Shown here in pieces: positions 16,403 to 25,880 of a DNA stretch of 64,000 nucleotides (position 1 is the stretch's first letter; each line of letters starts with the position of its first letter). This stretch comes from Opitutaceae bacterium EW11. Lineage in GTDB: Bacteria; Verrucomicrobiota; Verrucomicrobiia; Opitutales; Opitutaceae. The position numbers and the translations under genes are program-made. Below the pieces are notes generated by a model. It was not told the DNA's origin and made no database searches. It saw only the letters and a list, made by a program, of their open reading frames with translations. The stretch covers positions 698,838 through 762,837 of the forward strand of contig QAYY01000011.1 of NCBI GenBank assembly GCA_003054665.1. Direction: 5' to 3'.

Positions 16403-18277
16403 CTACCAATTCTTGCCGGTCTTCGCCGGGGTTTCTTTTTCGCCGCGAAGAAGCTGCTGAAGCCGTACAGGCGAATCCTGATTTCGGACCTGCTGGAGCT
16501 TTTCGAGCGGCACAACCAAGCGGGGATCGGAGGGCATGGTTTCTTTTTCGGGGGAGCCTCCGACCTTCTGGATCTCCGGCGTCGCGCTACTCTTCTGCTG
16601 ATTCTTCTCCGGTTGATTTTTCTTCATGTCGCCGAACGCCGACGGGGCATTTCGCTGCGGCTCCTTTTTGTCCTGCTGGTCTTGCTGCGGCTGCCCCTGT
16701 GTTGGCTCGGATTTCGGCTCGTTGCTTTTCTGGGGCTGGTCCTGTTTCGGCTGCTGCTGAGGCTGGCCACTCTGCTGCTTCTGCTGGGAATCCGACTGGT
16801 TCTGCTGATCCTTGTTTTGGTCTTGGTTCTGCTCCTGCTGTTGTTGCTGCTGTTCCGGCGGGGGTTCGGGCTTCTCGAGGAGTTTCTCCAATTCCGACTG
16901 AATCTGCCCCCAATCGGCAGCATTGGCATCCAGCGACCGGCCTGCTTCCACGGCGGCGAGACCGTCGTGTACCACGCCCTCCACGACAGGTTGCTGCGCC
17001 GATTTCATTCTTTGTCCGTAGGTGACCGTCGTGCGGGCCAATTCGGCGTAGTCGCGCGCGGTCAACTGCTCGCGGCTCGAGAACTGCGCGACCAACTTGC
17101 TGAGGGGTTCGGCGGCGGATGTTTCGGCGGCGGAAAGAGTGCGCGGAGTCGCCAGGACGGCGGCGAATAGGAGCATCAGCGCTGCCGCTACACCAGGGCC
17201 GGACTGCGGTTGTGTCTCCGGCAGAGCACCTGTGCGGGTCCGAAGACGGACGTTGCGCGGGCGGGGACGGACTGGGAATTCGCGCCAGAAGCTTGCCATC
17301 AATAGCAGAAGCGCCGGACCGAGCGCCCACTGGTATCGTTCCACCAGCCGGACACGCCGTTCTTCCCGGAACTGACCTTTGCGTCCCGCCTCGACCGTGG
17401 ACTGAAGCAGTTGGGCGAGGTCCACCCAAGAACTCGCGTCGGTGTAAACACCGTGGGTTTTCGACGCCAGCTCCTGGAGCGTGGCGGACTCCAGTCTCGA
17501 GAGAACGACCGCCCCGCGATCGTCTTTCACGTATCCACCAGAGCCATCCGGGATGATCGAGCCCTGGGTGGTGCCGAGGCCGAGACCAATCACGCGGATT
17601 CCGCGCTTTGCGAGTTCGTCCGCCGCCGGTTTCCAATCGTCGTCCGTCGCCTCGCCGTCGCTGAGCACGATCAGGAACCGATCGGCGGCTCCGCTGGAAC
17701 CAAAGGCGCTGAGCGCCGTGTCGACGAGCGATCGGTAGTTGGTCCCGCCTTCGGGCAAATAGTCGGGCGTCAAGGCGGGCAGAAACTCGTTGAGGATCTC
17801 GTAATCGCTGCTCAGCGGACTCTGGAGAAACGCGGTTCCGGAAAAGACGATCAAGCCGACGCGTTCGCCTGAGAGGCGTTCGAGCAAACTCGTGACGAGC
17901 AATCTCGCGCGCTCGAGCCGTGAGGGCCGAACGTCGGTTGCGAGCATGCTGCGGGAGAGATCGAGCGCGATGACGATCTCCCGCGCCTGGTCGAAAACAG
18001 GCTCGTCGAGTTGTCCCCACTGCGGCCGGGCCAGCGCCACGACGAAGAGCAGGGAACCGAAAATCAGACGCCATCTGAAACGAGCGGTGTTGCCCGCAGC
18101 CGGCTCGTGCTCCCCGCGATCGCTTTCCAGCACCAGATCCCGGATACCGGCTTCGGCACGAAGGATTTTCGGATGCTTGAGGCTCAGTGCCTCCCGACGA
18201 TGACGGCGCAGCTCCAGCACCGCGAGGAGCAGTGGGATGAGCATCAACCAGAAAACGTGGGGCCAGTGAAACGTCAT
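16403..18277 (-). CDS. batB: VWA-domain protein BatB fused to Gln-rich BatC-like tail
   Basis: A 624-residue membrane protein. The N-terminus has two hydrophobic helices typical of Bat proteins, then a von Willebrand A domain with a MIDAS (ALDLSRSMLA near 104, and VLSDGEATDDDW). A further helix near 320 is followed by a second half that contains a strongly Gln/Glu/Lys-rich stretch (about 470-545). That layout matches a BatB-BatC fusion, the tail corresponding to BatC after its TPR-like part. Bat proteins work with MoxR ATPases in envelope stress tolerance and metal-dependent complex assembly. The start overlaps the batA stop as ATGA. Confidence 0.85.
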   Translation of the reverse strand: MTFHWPHVFWLMLIPLLLAVLELRRHRREALSLKHPKILRAEAGIRDLVLESDRGEHEPAAGNTARFRWRLIFGSLLFVVALARPQWGQLDEPVFDQAREIVIALDLSRSMLATDVRPSRLERARLLVTSLLERLSGERVGLIVFSGTAFLQSPLSSDYEILNEFLPALTPDYLPEGGTNYRSLVDTALSAFGSSGAADRFLIVLSDGEATDDDWKPAADELAKRGIRVIGLGLGTTQGSIIPDGSGGYVKDDRGAVVLSRLESATLQELASKTHGVYTDASSWVDLAQLLQSTVEAGRKGQFREERRVRLVERYQWALGPALLLLMASFWREFPVRPRPRNVRLRTRTGALPETQPQSGPGVAAALMLLFAAVLATPRTLSAAETSAAEPLSKLVAQFSSREQLTARDYAELARTTVTYGQRMKSAQQPVVEGVVHDGLAAVEAGRSLDANAADWGQIQSELEKLLEKPEPPPEQQQQQQEQNQDQNKDQQNQSDSQQKQQSGQPQQQPKQDQPQKSNEPKSEPTQGQPQQDQQDKKEPQRNAPSAFGDMKKNQPEKNQQKSSATPEIQKVGGSPEKETMPSDPRLVVPLEKLQQVRNQDSPVRLQQLLRGEKETPAKTGKNW

Positions 18278-19377
18278 GCGGTGGGCGTGCGGCCGGACGC
18301 GGGAAGCGGCGGGGGCTCGAAGGGAAGGCGGACAGTTCGGAGACGGACGCGCCGCGACGTCAACGCACCGAGCAACACCAACACCGCTCCGACCGAAGCG
18401 GGCCAGTAGAAGAGTTCAGTCGTGATGAGGTAGGACTTGGCCTCGAATTCGATTTTCTGCGCGCGGTCGATCGCCTTGAACGCTTGTTCGACTGTATCGA
18501 CGTCGTCCGCACGGTAGAACCTTCCTCCCGTCGTGTTCGCGATTTGGCGAAGCGTCGCCTGGTCGAGATCCGATGGCCGCTGGGTTGTACCCAAACGTTC
18601 ACCGGTCCGCTCGTCGAACCGCGGGAACGGCACCCACCCATCCTTGCCCGCGCCGATGGTGTAGACCGGTATGCTTCGGGACTTCGCGATTTCCGCGGCT
18701 TGGAGCGGAGTGAGGGCGCCCCGGTTGTTCGCGCCGTCGGTGAGTAGGATGATAAATGCGCCTTTGCGCCGGCTGCCTTCCTCGTGTTTGGCCTGTTCGA
18801 GCCGGGTGAGCGCGATGCCCAAACCGTCCCCGATTGCGGTGCCGTCCTCGATCAAACCAATCTTGAGACGCTCGGTTTGGCGGGAGAGCCACTCGTGGTC
18901 GAACGTCAGCGGAGCGAGCGTGTAGGCGCGGCCGGAAAACACCACGATGCCGATCCTATCGTTGCGCCGATCATTGATGAACGACTGGATCACGGGCTTG
19001 ATCGCCTGCAGGCGGTTGATCCTGTGCCCGGACCTCTCGTAATCCTCCGATAACATCGAACCGGAAAGGTCGATGGCGAGAATCAGGTCGTAACCCTGGG
19101 AGCGGACCTGCCGCTTGTCTTCCACGCGTTGGGGGCGGGCGAGACCGGCGATGATCAAGGCGAGCCCGAGACTGGCGATCACTTCGGGCGCCCGGGAAAC
19201 GTTTGCCAGAGACGGACGGTGCCACGCAGCGGCGAAGGGAACGAGCAACACCGGGACGCGGCGCCGCCCGCGCGCCCAGAACGCCAGCGGGATCAACAAA
19301 AGCGCGAGCAGCCACAGCGGATGCGCCAGCCGGTAGTCGGCCCAGAGCGGAAGCGGCGTGGAGAGCAACGCGTTCAT
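18274..19377 (-). CDS. batA: VWA-domain membrane protein BatA
   Basis: A 367-residue protein with N-terminal transmembrane helices (HPLWLLALLLIPLAFWARG and VIASLGLALIIAGLARP), a VWA domain with complete MIDAS (AIDLSGSMLSEDY near 103, LLTDGANN near 211) and a C-terminal transmembrane helix near 335. The helix arrangement keeps the VWA domain on one side of the inner membrane. It overlaps the DUF58 gene upstream (ATGA) and batB downstream (ATGA), so translation of the operon is tightly coupled. Confidence 0.9.
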   Translation of the reverse strand: MNALLSTPLPLWADYRLAHPLWLLALLLIPLAFWARGRRRVPVLLVPFAAAWHRPSLANVSRAPEVIASLGLALIIAGLARPQRVEDKRQVRSQGYDLILAIDLSGSMLSEDYERSGHRINRLQAIKPVIQSFINDRRNDRIGIVVFSGRAYTLAPLTFDHEWLSRQTERLKIGLIEDGTAIGDGLGIALTRLEQAKHEEGSRRKGAFIILLTDGANNRGALTPLQAAEIAKSRSIPVYTIGAGKDGWVPFPRFDERTGERLGTTQRPSDLDQATLRQIANTTGGRFYRADDVDTVEQAFKAIDRAQKIEFEAKSYLITTELFYWPASVGAVLVLLGALTSRRVRLRTVRLPFEPPPLPASGRTPTA

Positions 19378-20297
19378 CGGGCGGCGCGCGCCGTCATGCG
19401 TGCGTGGAAAAACCGGACCAGTGCATCGAGGCGGTTTTCTTCCGTCGTCACGGTCATCCGGCTAAGCGGGTCGGGGAAAAGCGTGCGCCAAGCCGCGTCG
19501 CGAGACTCGCGCCATTGGGCGTGGGCGGCGCGTTGGGCCGGCGAACCGTCGAGCGTGACGAGGCGACCGCTCAGCGGATCGTAGGCGGCGAAGCTTTCAC
19601 CGGCTGGCAATTGCCGGTCCCACGGATCGTCCACGCGGAATCCCATCGTCTGATAGCGCTTTTGCAGGACGGGCCACCCCTCGGGCGTTTGGCGCGGGGG
19701 AAAATCGCCCAGCCAGAGCAACACGCTGTGTTTGGGAGCGGCGCGCGAGAGCAGGCGCCACGGGATCGTGATGCTCGCCGACTGTTGCGCGTCCGCCAAG
19801 TGGAGATCGGGCGCGGGAGAACTCAGCAGGCTGGCCGCAAGATGGAGGATCTTGCCGCGACCCCGGACCGGCTCGCGAAAAACGGCGCCGGTCGGACTCG
19901 CGTGGACGAAGCCGACGCGGTCGCGATTGACCGCTCCGAGCAGCATGACGAGCCCGCCGAGTTCGAGCAGCGCCTCGCGCTTCGATTGCGCGGCGGAGCC
20001 GAACTGGAGCGACGGCGAGTCCTCGAAAATGACGAGCAGCGTGACCTCGCGCTCCTCGACGAACTTCTTGCGGTACGCCTCGCCGAGCCGGGCGGTGACG
20101 TTCCAGTCGATGTCGCGGACGTCGTCGCCGAACTCGTATTTCACCACTTGATCGAACTCCATGCCCCGGCCGCGAAACGCCGAACGGTATTCGCCGCTGA
20201 GCACGTTTTCCACCGCATGGCGCACGCGCCACTCCAGCTGCCGGAGCAGCGGAATGGCCGACGTGGCGGGCCGGGGAGCGGTAGTGCTGGTGGGCAT
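19374..20297 (-). CDS. DUF58 domain-containing protein
   Basis: A 307-residue soluble protein. The DUF58 signature is clear: GEYRSAFRGRGMEFDQV, then YEFGDDVRDIDWNVTAR and KKFVEEREVTLLVIFE. These proteins fold partly like VWA domains and are nearly always encoded with MoxR ATPases and Bat proteins, as here. The exact biochemical role is not established. It sits 83 bp after moxR and overlaps batA by 4 bp. Confidence 0.9.
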   Translation of the reverse strand: MPTSTTAPRPATSAIPLLRQLEWRVRHAVENVLSGEYRSAFRGRGMEFDQVVKYEFGDDVRDIDWNVTARLGEAYRKKFVEEREVTLLVIFEDSPSLQFGSAAQSKREALLELGGLVMLLGAVNRDRVGFVHASPTGAVFREPVRGRGKILHLAASLLSSPAPDLHLADAQQSASITIPWRLLSRAAPKHSVLLWLGDFPPRQTPEGWPVLQKRYQTMGFRVDDPWDRQLPAGESFAAYDPLSGRLVTLDGSPAQRAAHAQWRESRDAAWRTLFPDPLSRMTVTTEENRLDALVRFFHARMTARAAR

Positions 20298-20380
20298 ACG
20301 AATGGAGTCAGCGGTTCCTGCGCGAACGTGGCGGCAGGGAGCCGGTCTCGGCAGGAACGGAAGCCTGCGAGCCGTTCATC

Positions 20381-21355
20381 TCAAACCGTCGGAACGGGAG
20401 TTTTTTCGAGTACGCGACCGATGAGCACATCCGGCGTGATTTCCTCCGCCTCGGCTTCGTAGGTGAGCCCGATGCGATGGCGAAGCACGTCGGGAGCGAT
20501 ATCCTGGATGAGTGCCGGGCTGACGAAGTCCTGACCGCGCAACCAGGCGAGGGCCCGGCCGGCTTGGAAGAGGGCGAGCGAAGCGCGAGGCGAAGCGCCG
20601 AAAGTCAGGTAGCGCGTGCCCGGCTGGAGCTGCTGGCGCGGGTCGGCCGCCATGGCGCGCGTCGCGCGGACGAGCGCCAGGATGTACGCCTGGAGCGCGG
20701 GAGCAACGTGGACCTTGTCGACCTCGGTGCGCAACGAGAGGAGCTCCTCACCGGAGGAGACGGGCGCCAGTGTCGGCTGCTGGGTGACCTGCCCCCAGCG
20801 CTGCATCATCTGTGTCTCCTCGTCGGCGCTCGGATAATCGACCAGCAGCTTGAAAAGGAAGCGGTCCGTCTGCGCCTCAGGCAGCGGGTAGGTTCCTTCC
20901 TGCTCGACCGGATTTTGCGTGGCCATGACGAAGAACGGCTTCGGCAGGGGGTGAGTGTGCCCACCGATCGTGACCTGGCGCTCCTGCATGGCTTCGAGGA
21001 GCGCGCTCTGGACCTTGGCGGGCGCACGGTTGATTTCGTCGGAAAGGACGAGGTTGGCGAAGATTGGTCCCAGGTGCGGCGAGAACTCTCCCGATTTCGG
21101 TTGGAAGATCATCGTACCGACGACGTCGCTCGGCAGAAGGTCGGGAGTGAACTGGATACGCTCGAACTGAACGCCGAGCGCTGTGCCCAGAGAGCGGACC
21201 AGCAGGGTCTTCGCCAAGCCCGGCATGCCCTCGAGGAGGACGTGGCCGTTGGCGAGGAGAGCGACAAGGAGCCGCTCTACGACGGCATCCTGGCCTATGA
21301 CGGCTTTGCCAATTTCATCGCGGAGTTTCTGGGACCAGGAGGGACCGTTGATCAT
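20381..21355 (-). CDS. moxR: MoxR-family AAA+ ATPase
   Basis: A 324-residue AAA+ chaperone-like ATPase. The Walker A is LLEGMPGLAKTLL (about 40-52) and the Walker B is NLVLSDEINRAPAKVQ. Sensor 1 is in FVMATQNPVEQEGTYPLPEA and an arginine-containing helix follows (QTDRFLFKLLV). MoxR ATPases act with VWA proteins on protein complexes; here it leads the DUF58-batA-batB-batD operon. The ATG at 21355 is chosen since upstream codons to 21454 lack family similarity. It is divergent from the GGQ factor gene, with an 86-bp shared promoter gap. Confidence 0.9.
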   Translation of the reverse strand: MINGPSWSQKLRDEIGKAVIGQDAVVERLLVALLANGHVLLEGMPGLAKTLLVRSLGTALGVQFERIQFTPDLLPSDVVGTMIFQPKSGEFSPHLGPIFANLVLSDEINRAPAKVQSALLEAMQERQVTIGGHTHPLPKPFFVMATQNPVEQEGTYPLPEAQTDRFLFKLLVDYPSADEETQMMQRWGQVTQQPTLAPVSSGEELLSLRTEVDKVHVAPALQAYILALVRATRAMAADPRQQLQPGTRYLTFGASPRASLALFQAGRALAWLRGQDFVSPALIQDIAPDVLRHRIGLTYEAEAEEITPDVLIGRVLEKTPVPTV

Positions 21356-21441
21356 GAAGGACGAGTTAAACTTCCAGAAAGTGAGACCGAGATTTGACTC
21401 GGGGGTGGGGCAAGAGTTTCGCTGAGAACAAGGCGAGCAAT

Positions 21442-21834
21442 ATGGATTTACCAACTCAAATCCAAACGCGCCTCGATGCCCTCGGGATTCTCGTAGCGGA
21501 CGTAGAGGAGCGTTTCGTCCGCGGTTCTGGCCCGGGCGGACAAAAAATCAACAAAACCTCGTCGACCGTGGTGCTGCGGCACCGGCCGACGCAGCTGGAG
21601 GTGCGCGTGCAGCGCGAGCGCTCGCAGGCGGCAAATCGCGAACTTGCGTGGGAAGAACTCTGCGACCGCCTTGCCGAGCGCGCTCGCGAGCAGGTGGCCG
21701 CGCAAAAGCACGCCCGGGAAAAAGCCCGGCGGAGGAGCCGGACGAAATCCCGCGCCCAGAAGGCACGGATGGTCGCCGACAAACGCAGGCGCGGCGATCT
21801 CAAGACGCACCGCGGACGCGTGGCAGCGGAATAG
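21442..21834 (+). CDS. Stand-alone GGQ-domain release-factor-like protein (ribosome rescue type)
   Basis: A 130-residue protein consisting of only the peptidyl-tRNA hydrolysis domain of class I release factors: VRGSGPGGQKINKTSSTVVLRH with GGQ near residue 35 (given in part as SGPGGQKINKTSS). A strongly basic C-terminal tail follows. It lacks the codon-recognition domain. This architecture hydrolyses peptidyl-tRNA on stalled ribosomes. The flank of GGQ (ERFVRGSGPGGQ ... NKTSSTVVLRH) looks closer to the mitochondrial mtRF-R/C12orf65 type than to E. coli ArfB, so I leave the symbol blank. The start at 21442 was chosen by fit to family length. Confidence 0.85.
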   Translation: MDLPTQIQTRLDALGILVADVEERFVRGSGPGGQKINKTSSTVVLRHRPTQLEVRVQRERSQAANRELAWEELCDRLAERAREQVAAQKHAREKARRRSRTKSRAQKARMVADKRRRGDLKTHRGRVAAE

Positions 21835-21914
21835 CTGGCAACATCTCCCACACCGGCGACTTACCCAATCCATTCTCACGGAACATCCATAAACACGAAG
21901 GTCAAAGCAACCCA

Positions 21915-22367
21915 ATGAAGTTGTCGCTCCTCCAGCTCGCCGTCTTCGTCACGCTTCTCGTTGTGGCGGGCTGCACCAGCACACCGAAGCCGGTGCCCGC
22001 CGGCACGATCGCGCCTCAGGGCAAAACACCCTCGGCGAACTCCGAGATTCCTGGCTCCACCCGCTCGTCTCCGGCCAGAAAATCGACGTTACCGGAAGGT
22101 GAATACGCCGTGTTGGTCACGTCGGACCCCGACGGCGGCACGGTCGTCGTCAACGGGATTCCCGTCGGCAAAGCGCCGCAGCGGATCGTGCTTCCCGGAA
22201 CGGCGCACGGGTTCTTTCGCGATCAGGTTTCCTTGAAGGTCCGTTTTATCGCGGCGGACGCAACCAGGCCGTCTGAGACGGTGGAGGAGCTGTTGACTCC
22301 TCTCGATCGGATCCCGGCGACGGTGCGTTTCACGCCGACGGGCGCCTCCCGCGTCGCTCGGAAATAG
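21915..22367 (+). CDS. Small lipoprotein with PEGA-like domain
   Basis: A 150-residue predicted lipoprotein: signal MKLSLLQLAVFVTLLVVAGC with lipobox VAGC near residue 20. A Pro/Ser/Thr-rich spacer is followed by VLVTSDPDGGTVVVNGIPVGKAP (in part SDPDGGTVVVNGIPVGKAP), which is the pattern of PEGA beta domains that sit on cell-envelope proteins. No enzyme motifs. It is 80 bp downstream of the GGQ factor on the same strand. Confidence 0.65.
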   Translation: MKLSLLQLAVFVTLLVVAGCTSTPKPVPAGTIAPQGKTPSANSEIPGSTRSSPARKSTLPEGEYAVLVTSDPDGGTVVVNGIPVGKAPQRIVLPGTAHGFFRDQVSLKVRFIAADATRPSETVEELLTPLDRIPATVRFTPTGASRVARK

Positions 22368-22471
22368 GTCTCGGTCGAGGGGCGGCCGGAGAACTTCTGG
22401 CCGGACAGAGGATGAGATCGGCGCTGCCGGGTTTTCCAGGGCGCTAAGCTGCGACTCGTCGGAGTGTTCGC

Positions 22472-23293
22472 TCAGCTGAGCATCGGCACGACCGGATCGC
22501 CGATGCGGAGGACACCGCTCTTTCCTTCGTGGATAAAGTTCTGCCCGAAGTTCACGTCGGTCGGCTTGGCCGAATCGCGTCGGTATTTGGAGAGTGTGAC
22601 GAGCGGTTCCTTCCCTCGCGCGCCGGAGTGCTGATCGGTCGTCGTAACGATACAGCGGGCGCAAGGACCGCCCGAGCGGAGCACCACGTCGCCGATGCGG
22701 ACGTGAGTCCAAGAGTCTTCGGCGAATGCCTCGCAGCCACCGAAGACGAGGTTGGGCCGAAAACGATCCATCGGGACAGGGGGCTCCCCGGCGGAAGAGA
22801 GCCTCCCGTTCAGGTCGGCCAGCGACGCTTCGGAGATGCCCATGAATGGGAAGGCGTCGGTGAAGGCCACGATGTCTCCCGGCAGCGCCTTCGCGGGTTT
22901 GACCGGTCGATAAAAAGCAGGGCCGATGCGCACAAGAAAGGCGTTGAAGCCAAGCAATTCCTTCAGCCACTGGGCGGCCTCCTTTCCGCAGTCCTCCGCC
23001 TGCAGCCCTTCGTTTTTCCAGATTTGTACGGTGCGAGTTGACGCATTCGGGTCGTCCAGCGGGACGCGAACCGAGCCGTTGTCGGATTCCGTCAATCGTA
23101 GAGCCTCGGTTTCAAGAACAGCGTCCACGCGTGCAAGCCGGGCGTGCGTGCGTTGGGTGACGAACTTCCCGTTTTCGTCGACGATCATGAATCGGCGGTC
23201 GCCGACGAACCCCAGGTTATCCAAAGCGCGTTCGGCAACGGGGAATCCTCGGCAGCTCTTCACTGGATACACGTAAATCGCGGCAAGGTGCAT
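22472..23293 (-). CDS. MOSC-domain protein, YcbX/mARC-type
   Basis: A 273-residue protein with the N-terminal MOSC beta-barrel (AAIYVYPVKSCRGFPV, then LGFVGDRRFMIVDENGKFVT) and the C-terminal MOSC domain. The conserved cysteine is in SGGPCARCIVTTTDQ near residue 206. Family members bind molybdenum cofactor and reduce N-hydroxylated compounds (YcbX, mARC). The start at 23293 (ATG of MHLAAIYVYP) gives a normal N-terminus. It is convergent with the lipoprotein gene and divergent from the large membrane protein gene. Confidence 0.85.
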   Translation of the reverse strand: MHLAAIYVYPVKSCRGFPVAERALDNLGFVGDRRFMIVDENGKFVTQRTHARLARVDAVLETEALRLTESDNGSVRVPLDDPNASTRTVQIWKNEGLQAEDCGKEAAQWLKELLGFNAFLVRIGPAFYRPVKPAKALPGDIVAFTDAFPFMGISEASLADLNGRLSSAGEPPVPMDRFRPNLVFGGCEAFAEDSWTHVRIGDVVLRSGGPCARCIVTTTDQHSGARGKEPLVTLSKYRRDSAKPTDVNFGQNFIHEGKSGVLRIGDPVVPMLS

Positions 23294-23453
23294 GCGGACG
23301 GCACGGTAGGTCGAGCAGGCGGCTCGGCAAGCTCCCTCCCGGATTCGCCCGTCTCGTTCGCGTCCGATTCGGCAGACTCGCCCGAACAAAAACGCTCCGA
23401 TTCTGCTTTTGTCCGGCCGACCCATCCGGCACGGTTTCCAACGCCGCTTCACC

Positions 23454-25718
23454 ATGGTTTTCTTCTCGGCCGCTTTCGGCCTCTTCCTGCAGTTCCTCCT
23501 GTGGGGAGCCGGCCTGGCACTTCTGCTTACCCCTCGCCGCTGGAGAGTTGGCTGGCCGGCGCTCTGCGCTCCCGCCGGAATAGCCCTCCAGTCCGCGGTC
23601 GTCTGGTTTGGCGCACGCACCAGTCTGCCCGGCGCACAGAGTTACGCTTCCTACTCTCTGGCCCTGCCCGGGATCTTTCTGGCGGGGGGGCTCTGGAAAG
23701 CCTGGATCGTCGAACGGCGAAACCTGTGGCTGGAGCTGAAGCAGTGGCAGGGAGTTGGACTGCTTTCCGCCATCGTGCTCAACGCGCTGATAATTCCCTT
23801 TGCGGTTTCTTCGCGCGTTTTGACCACCTCCTCGTTGGGTAGCTGCGATGCGGCGGACTATGCCGCAGGAGCCAGGACGTTGCTGGAGTTTTCTCGCTAC
23901 GACCGTTCCGGATTCATCGGGCTCACGGAAGTGGTGCGGCTCCACTCGGTCGACAACTTCTTCGACCACTGGATTCGGCTCAACCACTTCACCCCTTCGG
24001 CGCTGTTGGCCTTGAACTCGGCCGTCATGTCGGCGCGGCCCTTTGAACTCGTTAGCGTGATGTCGGCGGTGTTTGTCGCGTTGTCTTTGCCTGTGGTCTT
24101 TTGGTTCGCGCGCTCCACCTTCCGGTACGGTTCGGTCGCGTCGTTTTGGATCGCTGCAGTGTACGGATTCAGCCCGTTGCTGTGGTACGCCGTTTACCAT
24201 GTCGCCATGAGCCAGATGCTCGCGGCGATCGCGATCGCATTGCTGACCGGGGCGGCGATCGCACTCTGGAACGAAGGGGCATCCCTTCGCACGGGCTGGA
24301 AATGGAGCGGGCTGCTCTTTGTCGCATTCTGGCTGATACTCGGGGCGTATAACTTCATCGTCGTCGTGTGCCTGGTCCCGGCGTTGGCGTACGTCGGAGC
24401 AATAACCCTCTGGCGTGGCGAATGGCGACGTCTGAGCCGCTGGTTCGTTCTGGTCCTCACGCCGTTGGCGTTAGCTGCCGCGGTGTTCACCCAGCGCACG
24501 CTCGGGCTTGTCGAGCGATTCGTGTTGTTCCAGCAGTTCGACTTTGGCTGGAGGATTCCACCGCTGACGCCGGAGGGTTGGCTTGGAATCCTCGCCAAGC
24601 CGTCGCTTCAGGGCTTTGCACCGGGGATTCGTTGGGCGACGGGAGCGCTGGTGATCATCTTGTTTGTTTCCGCGCTCCTCGCCGCTCGTCGCCGCAAAGG
24701 GATGCTCGCGCTCGTGGCTTTTTCCACGACTCTGCCGATCCTGGCGGGGTACGCGTTTCTGGTCATCCGAGGGATCCTGCGGCATACGAACGCCAGCTAC
24801 GACGCCTACAAGCTCTTCTGCGTCTTTTACCCCGGAATGCTCGCAGGGCTGGCGTTTTGGCTCTCGTGGACTCGTTCGCCCAACCGGATCCTGCGAACGC
24901 TCAGTATCGGCTTCGCCCTGGTTGTGCTCGGGCTCAATGCGCTTTCCGCGCATCGGTTCATCCGTCGCATGCAGTCGCCGCCGCTGATCGTCGACCGATC
25001 GCTGGCCGATCTCCAGAAGCTTGAGGAGAGGCCGGAGATCACCTCGGTGAACCTTCGTATCCCCGAATTCTGGAGCCGGCTTTGGGCAAACTCGTTTCTC
25101 CTTCGAAAACCGCAGTATTTCGAGACGTACACCTACGAGGGGCGGCGCAACACCGAGTTGAAAGGGGACTGGGACCTCTATCGGGGCGTGCTGCAGGTGA
25201 GCACTCCCGAGTCTCCAGTGCAGCCCGGTCCTCCGTTGATGCGTCCTCTTTCTCTGGTCCCGACACATTCTCCTTTCCATCTCACCGCGTCGTGGGGCGA
25301 CGGTTGGTACGAAACGGAGCTGTTGTCCCGCGCGGGACGCCATTGGCGGTGGTCAAAAGGCGACGCCAGCTTCGCGATCGGCAACCCGCAGAGCGAATCA
25401 CTCAACGTGCTCCTGCGCCTGAGCGTCCGGAGCCTTGTGAAACGGGATCTGTCGGTTTGGCTCAACGGTCGCGAACTTCGGCGCGTCGAAGTCGGCCCCG
25501 ACCTCCGTTTTGTGCATGTGCCGGGACTGAGCGTTCCGCCAGGAGCCTCCAAACTCGAATTCCGTTCGAGTCTGCCTCCGCTGACGCCGGGGCCTGAGGA
25601 TCCGCGGCAGCTGGGTTTCGCGGTGTACGGCGTCGACATCGAAGTCGTGCGCGAGGGTGTGACGCTGCGCGACTTCCGATCGAAGCTACGCCTCGAGGCT
25701 CCGGCAGTGCAGGAGTAG
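23454..25718 (+). CDS. Large polytopic membrane protein, glycosyltransferase-39-like topology, unknown function
   Basis: A 754-residue protein. The first 500 residues hold about 12 hydrophobic helices (starting MVFFSAAFGLFLQFLLWGAG), with a long first extracytoplasmic loop carrying CDAADYAAGARTLLEFSRYD, an Asp-containing loop resembling those of membrane GT-C enzymes. The last 250 residues are a soluble beta-rich domain (LNVLLRLSVRSLVKRDLSVWLNGREL, in part RLSVRSLVKRDLSVWLNG). GT-C is a guess from topology. It sits just upstream of the glycan cluster and is transcribed towards it, so a role in glycan assembly is plausible. Start chosen at the ATG at 23454. Confidence 0.7.
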   Translation: MVFFSAAFGLFLQFLLWGAGLALLLTPRRWRVGWPALCAPAGIALQSAVVWFGARTSLPGAQSYASYSLALPGIFLAGGLWKAWIVERRNLWLELKQWQGVGLLSAIVLNALIIPFAVSSRVLTTSSLGSCDAADYAAGARTLLEFSRYDRSGFIGLTEVVRLHSVDNFFDHWIRLNHFTPSALLALNSAVMSARPFELVSVMSAVFVALSLPVVFWFARSTFRYGSVASFWIAAVYGFSPLLWYAVYHVAMSQMLAAIAIALLTGAAIALWNEGASLRTGWKWSGLLFVAFWLILGAYNFIVVVCLVPALAYVGAITLWRGEWRRLSRWFVLVLTPLALAAAVFTQRTLGLVERFVLFQQFDFGWRIPPLTPEGWLGILAKPSLQGFAPGIRWATGALVIILFVSALLAARRRKGMLALVAFSTTLPILAGYAFLVIRGILRHTNASYDAYKLFCVFYPGMLAGLAFWLSWTRSPNRILRTLSIGFALVVLGLNALSAHRFIRRMQSPPLIVDRSLADLQKLEERPEITSVNLRIPEFWSRLWANSFLLRKPQYFETYTYEGRRNTELKGDWDLYRGVLQVSTPESPVQPGPPLMRPLSLVPTHSPFHLTASWGDGWYETELLSRAGRHWRWSKGDASFAIGNPQSESLNVLLRLSVRSLVKRDLSVWLNGRELRRVEVGPDLRFVHVPGLSVPPGASKLEFRSSLPPLTPGPEDPRQLGFAVYGVDIEVVREGVTLRDFRSKLRLEAPAVQE

Positions 25719-25880
25719 GCGGCTTCTGAGTTTCAGCCGCCGTATTTGAGTCGATGCAGACGTGCCGAATGAGACGCATGAGCGCGATTGCGGAGCATCC
25801 GACGGGCGCCGAAATACAGGTTTGGCCCTGCGCCACAGGAACTTTGACGCCGGCGATCTCGGACGTTTCGCTTTTCCCCC

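Noticed and set aside
16680..16870. Gln-rich region of batB considered as a simple-sequence repeat or misread frame
   Set aside because: The frame remains open with normal flanks, and Gln/Glu/Lys-rich tails are usual in BatC-like regions.
23217..24200. Long antisense frame opposite the large membrane protein
   Set aside because: It is a shadow: the plus strand has a clean pattern of transmembrane helices and a good start.
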